Shown one piece after another: positions 34,547 to 44,524 of a stretch of 64,000 nucleotides of DNA; within the stretch, counting starts at the first letter, position 1, and each line of letters starts with the position of its first letter. Where the stretch lies: contig NC_084663.1 of the NCBI RefSeq assembly GCF_028389875.1, positions 216,218,876-216,282,875 of the forward strand. The letters are read 5' to 3'. The notes under the pieces were generated by a model. It made no database searches and was not told the DNA's origin. It was given only the letters and a program-made list of their open reading frames with translations. Position numbers and translations under genes: made by a program. The DNA comes from Rhea pennata (lineage: Eukaryota; Chordata; Aves; Rheiformes; Rheidae).

Positions 34547-34912
34547 TCTTACATGCTGATCCTGAGGGTGGTCACGAGCCTCTCCTCCAAAGAGGCTCAC
34601 CTGAAATCCTCTCGTACCTGTGGCTCCCACATCTGTGTCATCCAGCTTTTCTACACACTGGCACTTTTCTCCTTCTATGCCAAGCGCTGGGGCCATGCAC
34701 CTTACTATCCTAACAGCCGAGCTCTACATGCTGGTGCTTCCCATGTTCAGCCTGTGCATCTATGGGATGAGGAGCAAGCCAGTCCAGGAACGGGTGCTGA
34801 ACCTGGTTGGGTGGAAGGAGTCTTGACTCCAGCTGGTCCCTAGTGCCAGGTAGGATGGAATGTAGTTCAGAGCAGCAAAAAGCAGGCTTCATGGTAGAAA
34901 GACCCTCTAAAG

Positions 34913-35810
34913 CACAGAATCACAGAATGAGTAAGGTTGGAAGGGACCTCTGGAGATCATCTAGTCAAGCAGGGTCACCTAAAGCCTGTTAGACTGGATG
35001 GCATCCAGGCAGGCCTTGAAGATCTCCAGAGAAGGAGACTCCACAACCTCTCTGGGCAACCTGCTCCAGTGCTCCACCACTCTTACAGGGAAGAAATTCC
35101 CCCTCACGGTCAGGCGGAACTTCCTGTGGTTCAGTTTGTGCCCATTGCCTCTTGTCCTGTCACATGGGACAACTGAAAAGAGTTTAGCCCCATCCCCCTG
35201 ACATCCTCCCCAGGATATTTGTACACATTGATAAGATCCCCCTCGGTCTTCTCTTCCCCAGGCTGAACAGGCCCAACTCTTACAGCTGTTCCTCATAGGG
35301 CAGGTGCTCCAGCCCTTGGATCATCTTCATAGCCCTACGCTGGACTCTCTCCAGTAGCTCCATGTCTCTCTCGTACTGGGGAGCCCAGAACTGGACGCAG
35401 TACTCGAGGTGAGGCCTCAGCAGGGCTGAGGAGAGGGGCACGATCACCTCCCTCGACCTGCTGGCAACAATCTTCCCAATGCACCCCAGGAGACCATTGG
35501 CCTTCCTGGCCACAAGGGCACATTGCTGGCTCATGGTCACCTTGTCATCCACCAGCACTCCCAGGTCCTTCTCAGCAGAGCTGCTCTCCAGCAGGTCAGC
35601 CCCCAGCTTGTCCCGGTGCCTGGGGTTATTTCTCCCTAGGTGCAGGACCCTGCACTTGCCCTTGTTGAACCTCAGGAGGTTCCTCTCTACCCAACTCTCC
35701 AGCCTGTCCAGGTCTCTCTGAATGGCAGCACAGCCCTCAGGTGTGTCAGCCACTCCTCCCAGGTTGGTATCATCAGCAAACTTGCTGAGGAGGCACTCTG
35801 TCCCCTCATC
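34913..35810 (-). mobile_element. CR1 LINE, 5'-truncated
   Basis: The 3' end at 34913 has the complement tail (CACAGAATCACAGAATGAG). The minus-strand frames 35816-35280 ([25 protein letters not shown] to EHLPYEEQL) and 35296-34979 cover the reverse transcriptase from just before FADD to the ORF2 C-terminus, split by one frame change near 35285. It is very similar to the corresponding part of the copy at 21.7 kb. It breaks off at 35810 in the middle of ORF2. Confidence 0.93.
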
Positions 35811-38800
35811 CATCACAGCACTTCATAGAAGACTGTTACCACCTTAGAAATTAAAGTCTGTCCTTTCACACGTATCTTTTCTGCACACCTTATAACCCTC
35901 CATATATTCACTTGCTATTTTTAAGCAATTACCTGAGCTTGGTGTCTGGCTATGAGGGGTGTGTGTTTGTGAATGAGTGTATTAGGTGCATATGCACTCA
36001 TCCTGATGTTGACCCTAAATATTTTTTTCCTCCCCATCTTGTTTTGCAAGTTTACTGAAACGTTTGTGGCAATCACAAAAACACAGTTTCTTTGAAAACA
36101 AGGTCTGTAAGTCACACTGAAGCCCTGCAAAGCTGCATAAGGTTTTGTTCCTTTCTTATCAGAAACATCCAAATGGGATCATCTTGAAAGTGTTCCTCTA
36201 CAAAGTTCTTTTCCAGTATTTTCATATTACTCCTTAACTTTCTGTGTTGTTTTGTCTATACCCTAAACCTTTAGGCATGGGATTGGGGCAAGTGCCAGCA
36301 TTCCTTGTGTCTTCATTGGCCCTTGGACTCCTCTGAGATCCTAGTCCCTTGGACACAGCACTTCAGCAAACTGCTCTCTTCTTTGAGGTCACGTAATTCT
36401 GTAGGTGCTGCATTGCTGGGACCGTACTGCATTGCTGCTTCCCCCCGCATGTGACACTTACATGAGGGGCTGTGTTGGGGAGAGCAGGAATGGTTTGCAA
36501 TGGGATACAGAGCACAGCTGCAAAGTGATTTTTAACTATGATGAAATCTCATCTCCTAAAACTGGACGATGACTTGCCAGTTCAGTTTTCCTTATGCCTT
36601 CACCAATGGAAATCATGGCAGAGCAAATTCCCTTTGAGGATTTTTGCATTTCAGCTGGAATGGTAACTGAAAGAGGCAAATTCAGATCTAGCGGCGGTGC
36701 CTGAAACCTCTATTCAAGACTTCTTAAGCCTAACAAGGCAGAACGGAATTTTAAGGTTCAACAGCCAAGGCCAAACCTCAAAGGGACATAATTCGTACTA
36801 GGGATAGGGAACACCAATGGGATCTGTGCAATAGCATGACTCCTTTCTCATGCACCTTCCAGGGAAATGCCCTCTGCACAGCAGATGAGGGTTACTGAAT
36901 CCCTATTTCCTTGGGTAATAATTATCACTTCAACAGGCTTTTGCCTGTCTGTCTCTTAGTTATATGATGGGCTATACCTAGAAATGCAGTGTGGGAAAAA
37001 AGCCATGCTTTGCATCCTGGCGCACTGGGAGAGCTGCTGACCAAAGAAAACATGAAGGGATTTCTGCCCAAGTGACCTCTTTAGTGAAAATTTAGAAGCC
37101 TTCTGTAAAATACTTTCCCAGTGAGAATACCTCCCACTCTGCAGAGGAGGGAGAGGCCTGAGAGGTTTTCTCTGAGACTTGGGGGAAAGTCTGGGACCCT
37201 GCATGTATCCTGCACAGACCTAGAGAGCAGCTCCCTGAGGAGTCCAACCCACTCCCGGTGATAGGTCCTATCTCTGCACTTGCATCTTGGAGAAGATCGC
37301 AACCCAGCCTGTGTTCCCAACTCTACCAGCATGTGATAGTGTGGCCCCAAGTTTGGAAAGAGCGATTCATGGATTCTGGTTCACTTTTCCAGCCCAGTTG
37401 CAGTGGACCTGGCCTGCTCCCATCATCCAGTCCTGCCATCCAGGGGAAGGAGTCTCCTCTTCCCAGAATCTGTGGCTTCAGTAATTGCAGTTGTCCTATG
37501 AGCACAGGATCCCCTTCCCATCATGGATTTAGAGCTCCATGCAGGGAGGAGACGCTGCTTGGTTAGTTACTTTCCCAGTCATGGTGGGAAAGCAGGCAAC
37601 CAGAGCTCCCATCTCTGCTCCTCCATCAGGCTTGCTGAAGCGGGCCTGTCCCATCCTGGCTGCAGCTGTGTGCCTCTGGAGCATGCAGGAGATGCCCAGA
37701 TACAGAGAGAGGGGTGCTGGGTGGAGACACAGAGCACTGCCTCAAGGAGGACATGAGGGCCCTTGTTCACAGAACAAAGCAAAAATCTGTCAGGACTCAC
37801 CTCCCCTGCACCTGCTCCTGTTCCAAGTGCCCAGCATCTGAGCACAGTTAGGATCTGCACAAGGATCCTAATGCAATTGCCCAATATACGACACTCATTG
37901 CCCCCACAGGTGATGACTCAGAGCCTGAGTCATCTCTGAGCAAGGTAGTTTGGGAATAAGGAGCAGTTTGGATGTGGCAGCACAGTGCTCCACTAGCTGA
38001 GATACAGAGGAATAAATGTACCCACCTGTCTCCTGGCACCAAAACTTACTGGGGGGGGTCAGCAGAGCATACTAGCATATGGTAGTTACACAGATGCACC
38101 AAGGTCTTCCTTCCTTAAACATATGGCCTACAGCTGCACAGCCTGAGATACACAAAGCCATGTTCCCTAGGTGGGAATACATCTTCATCAGAGTACATCA
38201 GGTAGCTGAGAGCAGGGTGCACAAAGCAGCTTTCCACTTGAAAAACGTCAGGTCTAGCTCCTGCCTCACGCATGGACTTTCCTAGTGGCCCTGTGCAATC
38301 CAGTGAGTTCATAGTCAAAGGGAATACAACAGCATTTGCATGACTGATGTATGCGAGTGGATCTTCAGGATGGTTACAGGTGTGAGTAAAGATCCAGCCC
38401 GTTCAGTGTGCAATGGCAGCCCTCTTTGCTCAGTAGGTTTTCAACGGCAAACTCTGCCTTTGCAGCAGAAGTGAACTTAGACAAAATATCTTTGCAGTTA
38501 AACAAACTGCAGATTAGAAGACTAGTCAGTAAAAGAGCTAGTCAGCTGCTCTTATGTTCATGTGAGTGCATGCGTGTGTGTGTGTGTACTCGTTTCTCTC
38601 TACCATGTGATAGACACACTAGGGATTCCATTAGGCAGAACTATAAATGCTCCCAACATTAAAACCTGCCAGCTTGGAGAGGCAGGCAGGGTAACCGGTG
38701 GAAGCAGAAGTAGCCAGCATCTCTCCTGCAGGGGCTGGGTAAGTAGGGTACACACACTGATTTATCTGAAAAAGTCTGCAGCCACAAAGCAGGCAGCTTA

Positions 38801-40690
38801 TCCATCAATGGAGGCTTTTAAACAGAAGCAGTACGACAGTATATGCTGCTACAGTGGTGTCTTTAAAAATTAAAAAGAAAAAAAATCCCCCAAATAAATA
38901 AGAAAAAAGTCTGGAAAAGGCCCCCATGAGCATCTCCAGTTTCATATTTCTTGATCACAATCTTGAAAAAAAATTGCAGCTTAGGTTTTGAAAAGAATCT
39001 TAGGCAACCCTGGCCTTTTGCAGAAGAAAATCCTCTGATCACCTTGTGCCTCGTGATCTCATGGAGTTTGCTTTACAAGGCAATAGGTTTAGGGCTAAAC
39101 TTTACCCACAGGCATAGCTTTTAATCTGCTCTGTTCTGCTGGCTTGCATGTTCTGAGGAACAGGGGTGTGTGTATGTGGGAGGGACCGTGTGTGCTGGGT
39201 TTTTGAAAATGCTTCTGCAGTCACTTCGTGGACCACCTTCCACAGTCTTACAGATGTTAAGGAAATCTGCTCCAATCTGACATCCCTGCTCAATGCAAGA
39301 TCACTAAGTACTTTTGTCCACCTTGCTCCTCTGCACTAATCGAGAGTCCACCTCCCAGGGCACTGCAGTTCTATGTCCATCAGGGCATCACTGCCGTCAC
39401 CACTGGAAAATCTTAAAGCCTAGACTGAATTTCTCTTTTTGATGTTTAAGCCCCTGACTTGGCCTTTTCATAGTGGACATGTAGGACATATTTTCCCTTC
39501 ACACGTCACAGTAGTCTTCAACATGCTTCAAGACTCCTTGCGACCCATTCCCTAGTCCAGCTGGTCTCCTGAGCTCGCCGGCTTGGCTTCACCCTAATTT
39601 CTAGTCTCTGAATTCCCTCACGGTTGTCATTATGTTTTGACCATGAATTGCCCAAGAGAACAGCAAGCCATTGGAGTGGTGCTCGGGCAACGCTGTCTCT
39701 GCAGTGAGGTGTTGCGTCTCTGTCCATGCAGCCCAGAGCTGAGCAGGCCCTTCCGGCTGCCACAGCGCACTTCGAGCTGCTGAGCCCCAGCTTGGACCTT
39801 TGCCCTTGTCTTTCATTTTCATCCTACGTGCTCATGTTCCCAGGAATGGTAAATCAGAAACAATTCTGAGAGTACTATTTTCTCAGGAACTTTCCTTTAA
39901 TTTGCTAACATTGTGTTTTGTAAATAACAAGAAAGGAAGCAATCATATTTGCCTGGAAGGAATTTAGCCTTGATAAAGTGATGCTTTATGGACAGGTCAC
40001 ACTGGCTGCCAGGTCAGGCAGGAAAAGATCAGTCTATCGGACTGAGGGATGGGTTTCCTCCTTGGGAAACAGAAACCCTAGTATCTCTCTCTTTTCCAGG
40101 TGCGACAGTTGAAAGTGATGTGAGCAACAGGACCTCAAAAGCATGGGAGTATTGAAACCACGTGTACAGATGGAGTGCTTCCAGGACTGGTCTTGGCACT
40201 GGTGTGGGGAATTTGTGGTGCCTCTGCCATGGCTCTTTTTTGAGACCTCTTCTGTGTGCCTCTGGCCAGGCATGGCCAAGAAAGCTGCTTGAGAGGAGCA
40301 GGTAGAGAGGACAGCTGCTGGTGTGACTGGGCTTGGAGCTCTGATCTCATCAAGGGGGCAAAAGAGCAGAGACTGTTTCACTTAGCAAATGCCAGGCTGA
40401 AAAGAGGGGCTCGTTGCCTGTTTACTGTCAGTTTTTATGGGGATGATAGGTTGTCACACCTAGAAGAGCAGAGACTCAGCTCTGTGACTGAGGAAGACTT
40501 TTCCAGTCATGTCTTTCTAGATCTAGAGAAAGAGAGGAGCTGAGGGTGGGAAATTAAATAAACAGGTGCTGATGGAGGATTTAAACACTCTCCTGCCAGT
40601 CTGAAATAAAACTTCCATTGTCCAAGGTTTTCTGACTTCCACATTTCACGGTGGCATGTGAAGGATGGACAAGGATTTGGCTGATTCTTC
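35811..40690. other. Intergenic, no gene seen
   Basis: Nearly 5 kb without a frame showing protein motifs. It has a short (GT)n tract near 38573-38587 and an A-rich stretch near 38870-38910. Old unrecognised repeats are likely. Confidence 0.45.
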
Positions 40691-41078
40691 ATTGTTCTGA
40701 TATAGGGACTATGGGGCATCAGGGGAAGCTAGCAAGCATCATGCTCAGAATGAAGGGAAGAGGTTCTTTCATAAAAGCTGTCATTAATTTGTGGAACTCC
40801 TTGCTACACGACACTATGGATGCTATAATTTTACAGAGAAGAGACTAGATAGCTTTCTGAAAGAGAAAATCCTGAGATAGTGTTTATAAAAACAGAGAAA
40901 CTAGACATTGTTCAGGAAGTGCCTGAGCTTCAAATTGCTGGAAGCTGGACAGGTGATTACGGGGAGTATTATGATATGTTTGATCGGTTGTCATATTCTT
41001 CCTACTTCTGATGTTGGGCATTAAATAGGAGGCTAGATGAACCTTTGGTGTGATCCAGTGTATGTTGGTCCTGATGTT
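40691..41078 (+). mobile_element. Ancient L3/CR1-like LINE 3' end
   Basis: The end of this stretch, AGGCTAGATGAACCTTTGG then TGTGATCCAGTGTATG (41030-41065), matches the conserved 3' end of old amniote L3/CR1-type LINEs (GGGCTAGATGGACCATTGG then TCTGACCCAGTATGG). Upstream, GTGGAACTCCTTGCTACA and AGAAGAGACTAGATAGCTTTC fit the same family's 3' region. It is highly diverged, hence old. It ends about 20 bases before the splice acceptor of the following OR. Confidence 0.7.
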
Positions 41079-41099
41079 GTTCTGTCACGTTCACTGCAG
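41076..41099 (+). promoter_or_regulatory. Splice acceptor of the 41-kb OR
   Basis: A pyrimidine-rich TTGTTCTGTCACGTTCACTGCAG ends in AG at 41098-41099. It lies after the first in-frame ATG (41037) and before those at 41103 and 41133, which argues against the 41037 start. Confidence 0.5.
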
Positions 41100-41132
41100 A
41101 CAATGCTGCCACAGCTGAGCAAGGAAATCGCC

Positions 41133-42077
41133 ATGCCCCACTCCCATCCCATAAATGTCTCATTGTCCAAGCTGCACCTGATGGGCATCCCTGGGCTGCA
41201 GCACCTGCACCACTGGATCTCCATCCCCTTCTGTATCATGTACATCATCACTTTGACTGGGAACAGCAGCCTCCTGTGGGTGATAAAGGCTGAATCCAGC
41301 CTGCATCTGCCCATGTTCCTCTTCCTGTCCATGCTGGCTGTCATTGACCTGGTGATGTCCACCTCCATCACCCCCAACATGCTGGGCATCTTTTGGTTTC
41401 ACTCCACTGCCATCAGCCTGGATGCTTGCCTCACGCAGATGTACTTTGTTCATGCTTTCTCTGCGATGGAGTCGGGGGTGCTGGTGGCTATGGCCTTTGA
41501 CCGCTACGTGGCCGTATGCAACCCACTGCGGTATACGTCCATCCTGACCAGACCCGTCGTGGCTACATTTGGCTTTGCTGCCTGGCTCAGAGCTGTGGTT
41601 TTCATGAGCCCCCTCACCTTCCACATTCGCCGCCTGCCTTTCTGTGGTCCGGCAGTCGTGGCCCATTCGTACTGCGAGCACATGGCCGTGCTCAAACTGG
41701 CCTGTGCTGACACTGCCTTCTGCAACACCTACAGCCTCTCCATCTCCACCTACGTGGTTGGCTTTGACTCTCTGCTCATAGCACTCTCATATGCGCTCAT
41801 CCTCCGAACCGTGCTCAGCCTCTCCTTCCCAGAAGCCCACAAAAAGGTCTTCAGCACCTGTGGCTCACACCTTTGCATCATGGCCCTCTTCTACATCCCC
41901 GGGCTGCTCTCCATGTACGTGGAGAGGTACTGCCAGGAGCTCCCGCCCCATGTGCAGGTCCTACTGGCTGATCTCTACCTCCTTGTTCCTCCAGCATTCA
42001 ACCCCCTGATCTACGGCATCAAGACAAAGCAGATTCGTGATGGAGCACTCAGAGTGATCTTCCGAAGGAGACTGTGA
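41133..42077 (+). CDS. Class I olfactory receptor, OR52-like, intact
   Basis: From ATG 41133 the receptor has 314 residues, the family's normal length. In-frame ATGs also occur at 41103 and 41037, but the latter lies upstream of a good splice acceptor. Features are NVS glycosylation (8-10), MGIPGLQHLHHWISIPF in the N-terminal part of TM1, SSLHLPMFLFLSMLAVIDLVMS (55-76), Cys99, AFDRYVAVCNPLRY (121-134), class I loop cysteines 171, 181 and 191 (YCEHMAVLKLACAD), LSYALILRTV (218-227), KVFSTCGSHLC (238-248) and NPLIYGIKTKQIRD (290-303). All core motifs are present, so it is probably functional. The KTKQIRD tail and LLADLYLLVPPAFNP are typical of OR52. Confidence 0.93.
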   Translation: MPHSHPINVSLSKLHLMGIPGLQHLHHWISIPFCIMYIITLTGNSSLLWVIKAESSLHLPMFLFLSMLAVIDLVMSTSITPNMLGIFWFHSTAISLDACLTQMYFVHAFSAMESGVLVAMAFDRYVAVCNPLRYTSILTRPVVATFGFAAWLRAVVFMSPLTFHIRRLPFCGPAVVAHSYCEHMAVLKLACADTAFCNTYSLSISTYVVGFDSLLIALSYALILRTVLSLSFPEAHKKVFSTCGSHLCIMALFYIPGLLSMYVERYCQELPPHVQVLLADLYLLVPPAFNPLIYGIKTKQIRDGALRVIFRRRL

Positions 42078-42469
42078 CCCACTGCGGGAGGGCTGGGGCT
42101 TGGCCTTGAGGACACACAGCTGGGACTCATGAAGAAATGTCCCGTCTGTCCCTAGAATGGTGAAAACCTCTACTTGGCCTCAAGTCTACTTGACTCTCAG
42201 CATGCCCACAGGTGCCCCGGGAAATGTTGGTACTCACTGAATTCAGGACAGCACTGAGGACTTCAGGCAGTTGTTGCCCTGCCAGGCCCTAGCACAAGGC
42301 AGAGACCTCTATGCGGTCCAGCTCCCACGGATCTCCCAATGCAAGAAAATATTTCAGCCACTGCCTAAACCTATTCCCGCAAAATGATCTCATGCAACCA
42401 AACCACTGCAAATAGCTGCATTTTCCTAACTTGCTCATTTATGTGCGGTGCAGCTGTGCCAGGAGACTA
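42078..42469. other. 3' flank of the 41-kb OR
   Basis: No AATAAA close to the stop and no other feature recognised. Confidence 0.4.
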
Positions 42470-42620
42470 AGGGACATAGGATCATAGGGACATAGGATAA
42501 TTCAGGCTGGAAGAGACCTTGGAAGGTCTCTAGTCCAACTTCCAGCTCAAAGCGGGGTTGGCCATGGGGTGAGAACAGATTGCTCAGTGCTTTATCCAGC
42601 CTGAAGGGCTCAAGGGTGTC
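42470..42620 (-). mobile_element. Old CR1 3' end
   Basis: The plus strand shows AGGATCATAGGGACATAGGA, then GGCTGGAAGAGACCTTGGAAGG, TCTAGTCCAACTTCCAGCTC and TTTATCCAGCC. This is the antisense CR1 tail of a diverged subfamily, unlike the recent copies elsewhere in the window. Where it ends on the right is uncertain. Confidence 0.7.
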
Positions 42621-43033
42621 CAGCTTTGCTTTCTGAGGTGCTGAGGAGCAGCTAAATGCTTTGCTGAGCTCAACTGAGGCTGCAAGAGCAGATCCAAACG
42701 TGTCCTGGCACAGGACATCTGAGAACATCCCTTCCCTCTCCACGAAGGCCTGTCAGCCCCGGGGAGCAGGTACCCACGCACAGTAACTACCTCCCTGAAC
42801 TCACACAACACAGCATGCACTTTCATCTCTCACTGTCACCAAAGAAAATTACCTGAATACCTCTCTGAATCTCCCCTGCCTCTGTTCCCCATCGCTACGG
42901 TGGGACTACACCAGATCATGAGTTCAGTAGCACCTGATTGCCACTTCTTTGAAGAGTTCTTCACTGTGTAACATGTACGATCACACTAGAGATTTTAGAA
43001 ATGGCTGCTGGGTCCCTTTGCACATGAGAAGTG

Positions 43034-43223
43034 CTGCGGTGGGAGGCAAATGGAGACTGGCCAGCCACTCAGATCAACACAGAGAGAAAACACAGCGCTC
43101 ACACAAACACAGGCAGCGCCAGTGACCGCATCCTTTCCCCCCTCTTTGGCTGACCAGGATGAAAGCAAAGGCTTTCATTGGAAAAGCGGAAATTCTGTGC
43201 ACAGATGTACACATACAGGGATC
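43034..43223 (+). repeat. Left half of an inverted repeat (partner 44345-44524)
   Basis: From GGAGACTGGCCAGCCACTCAG to ACACATACAGGGATC the sequence is the reverse complement of 44345-44511, about 95% identical by eye with small gaps near 43140 and 43165. Homology weakens outside these limits. The origin is unknown. Together the halves could fold back around 1.1 kb. Confidence 0.85.
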
Positions 43224-43539
43224 AGCAGAGGCCCCTGCTGTTCTCTGTGCCTTGTCCCACATCTGTCCTACTTATGGCTGCAGCAGAGGTTCTGCATCGC
43301 ACCTAGCCTTCTTCTCGTGATCGATATTATCCTGTCACAGGGGAGCTTCGTCACTGCATCAGGAACAGGTCTGTGGGGTGCTGAGATTGTCTGTCTATGT
43401 GATTAAAGACTCATCTCCATAAACATGAAGGAGCAGAGAAGCAAGGCAGGAGGGAGCCTCCCAGTAACCTCTTTGGAGTAGCAGAGCCCCCGACGTGGGT
43501 GTCCCAGGGGGACAATGAGCCCATGGCCTGACATGAGAC

Positions 43540-44320
43540 CTCTAAGATGGGCAGAAGGTCTCCTGGGTCACCTTACAGGCTGAGGGGGGCTCCTGCTTGG
43601 GGAGGACTCATTATGGGATACCGGGAAGGGCAGTCTGGGATTGCGCGGGACTCATCATGGGATGTGCAGTGGACAAATCAAAGGTGGGGAAAGGGAGGAG
43701 GCAAGGTGGATGGGAGATGTGGGAAACAACCATGGGAAAACAGCGATAAGGAGATAAAAGGGGCCAGTTGTGTGTGAACAGGGAGCTGGTTTGTATGCCT
43801 GTCTGGCCATGCCCTGACTCACAGTCTGTCCTGTGCTCTCATTAAACTCCATTTCTAACTACTTTCCTGGGAGAGAGGATCTCTGTTCCATGTGCACAGG
43901 GGTGTGTGTGTCTGAGTGCCACCCACTGCACTGGGACCACAGGTCACAGGGGCTGATGAACACGGGGTGCTGGCACTGGAGAGACCGGAGGGCGTGCACA
44001 CAGTGCATGCACGGCAACACACGACCACTAGCACATATCCAGCTGGACCAGCCCACAACCAACGTAAGAAATTCGGGAGCCAGGTATTGGAGCGACCACG
44101 AGTCTGAGCTGGATCTTGGAGAGAGCAGAGGGTCTAAGGGCTTTGTTACTGGTGGGACCAGGGAGTCCAAGCTGGCTCCTGGAGAGAGCGTGGGGTCTGG
44201 AGGTTGGCTCCTGGCAAGGCCATAGGTCTCCAGCTGCTGGAGAGACATTTACTTGCGTGTCTGTGTCTGTGCGTGATGCATCTGAGAGACCATGGGACCC
44301 AGGGCCAGCTTCTGGCTAGG
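43540..44320 (+). mobile_element. Possible solo-LTR-like remnant
   Basis: The interval between the inverted repeats contains a TATA-like ATAAAA (43754-43759) followed 80-90 bases later by ATTAAA (43841-43846), a spacing seen in retroviral LTRs, and no coding potential. Neither the ends nor a target-site duplication could be fixed. It could equally be host promoter-like sequence. If real it is an old solitary LTR without internal region. Confidence 0.25.
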
Positions 44321-44344
44321 CTGTGTGTCCAGGGCCAGCAATGA

Positions 44345-44524
44345 GAGGGATCCCTGTATGTGTACACCTGTGCACAGAATTTCCGCTAAAGGCTTTCATC
44401 CTGGTCAGCCAAAGCGGGGAAAGGATGCGGTCACTGGCGCTGCCTGTGTTTGTGTGAGCGCTGTGTTTTCTCTCTGTGTTGATCTGAGTGGCTGGCCAGT
44501 CTCCATCTGCAAGCACTCCAGGGC
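44345..44524 (-). repeat. Right half of the inverted repeat (partner 43034-43223)
   Basis: Reverse complement of the left half, beginning at GGGATCCCTGTATGTGTACA and running to CTGGCCAGTCTCCATCTGC. The most interior and exterior bases diverge, so the repeat has a defined length of about 170-180 bp. Confidence 0.85.

Larger units (their letters stand above)
33505..34826 (+). pseudogene. OR52-like olfactory receptor pseudogene with two insertions
   Basis: Starts with ATG at 33505 (NHSS glycosylation site, then LILTGISGLEVAHFLIAVPFCTM), then a stop where ORs have a Tyr codon. A CR1 piece (33676-33826) interrupts the end of TM2. After it follow FEGCMVQMFFTHSFSAMES, MAFDCYLAICKP (DRY changed to DCY), YCSPHVIAHACCEHMVV, and VVMGSDAVL at about 34234-34259. 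An R2-type fragment sits at 34260-34546, after which SYMLILRVVTSLSSKEAHL, CGSHICVIQLFY and, after a frame change, LTAELYMLVLPMFSLCIYGMRSKPVQERVLNL complete the receptor to a stop at 34826. There are several stops and frameshifts besides the insertions. The gap between the receptor halves at the R2 fragment is only about three codons. Confidence 0.85.
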
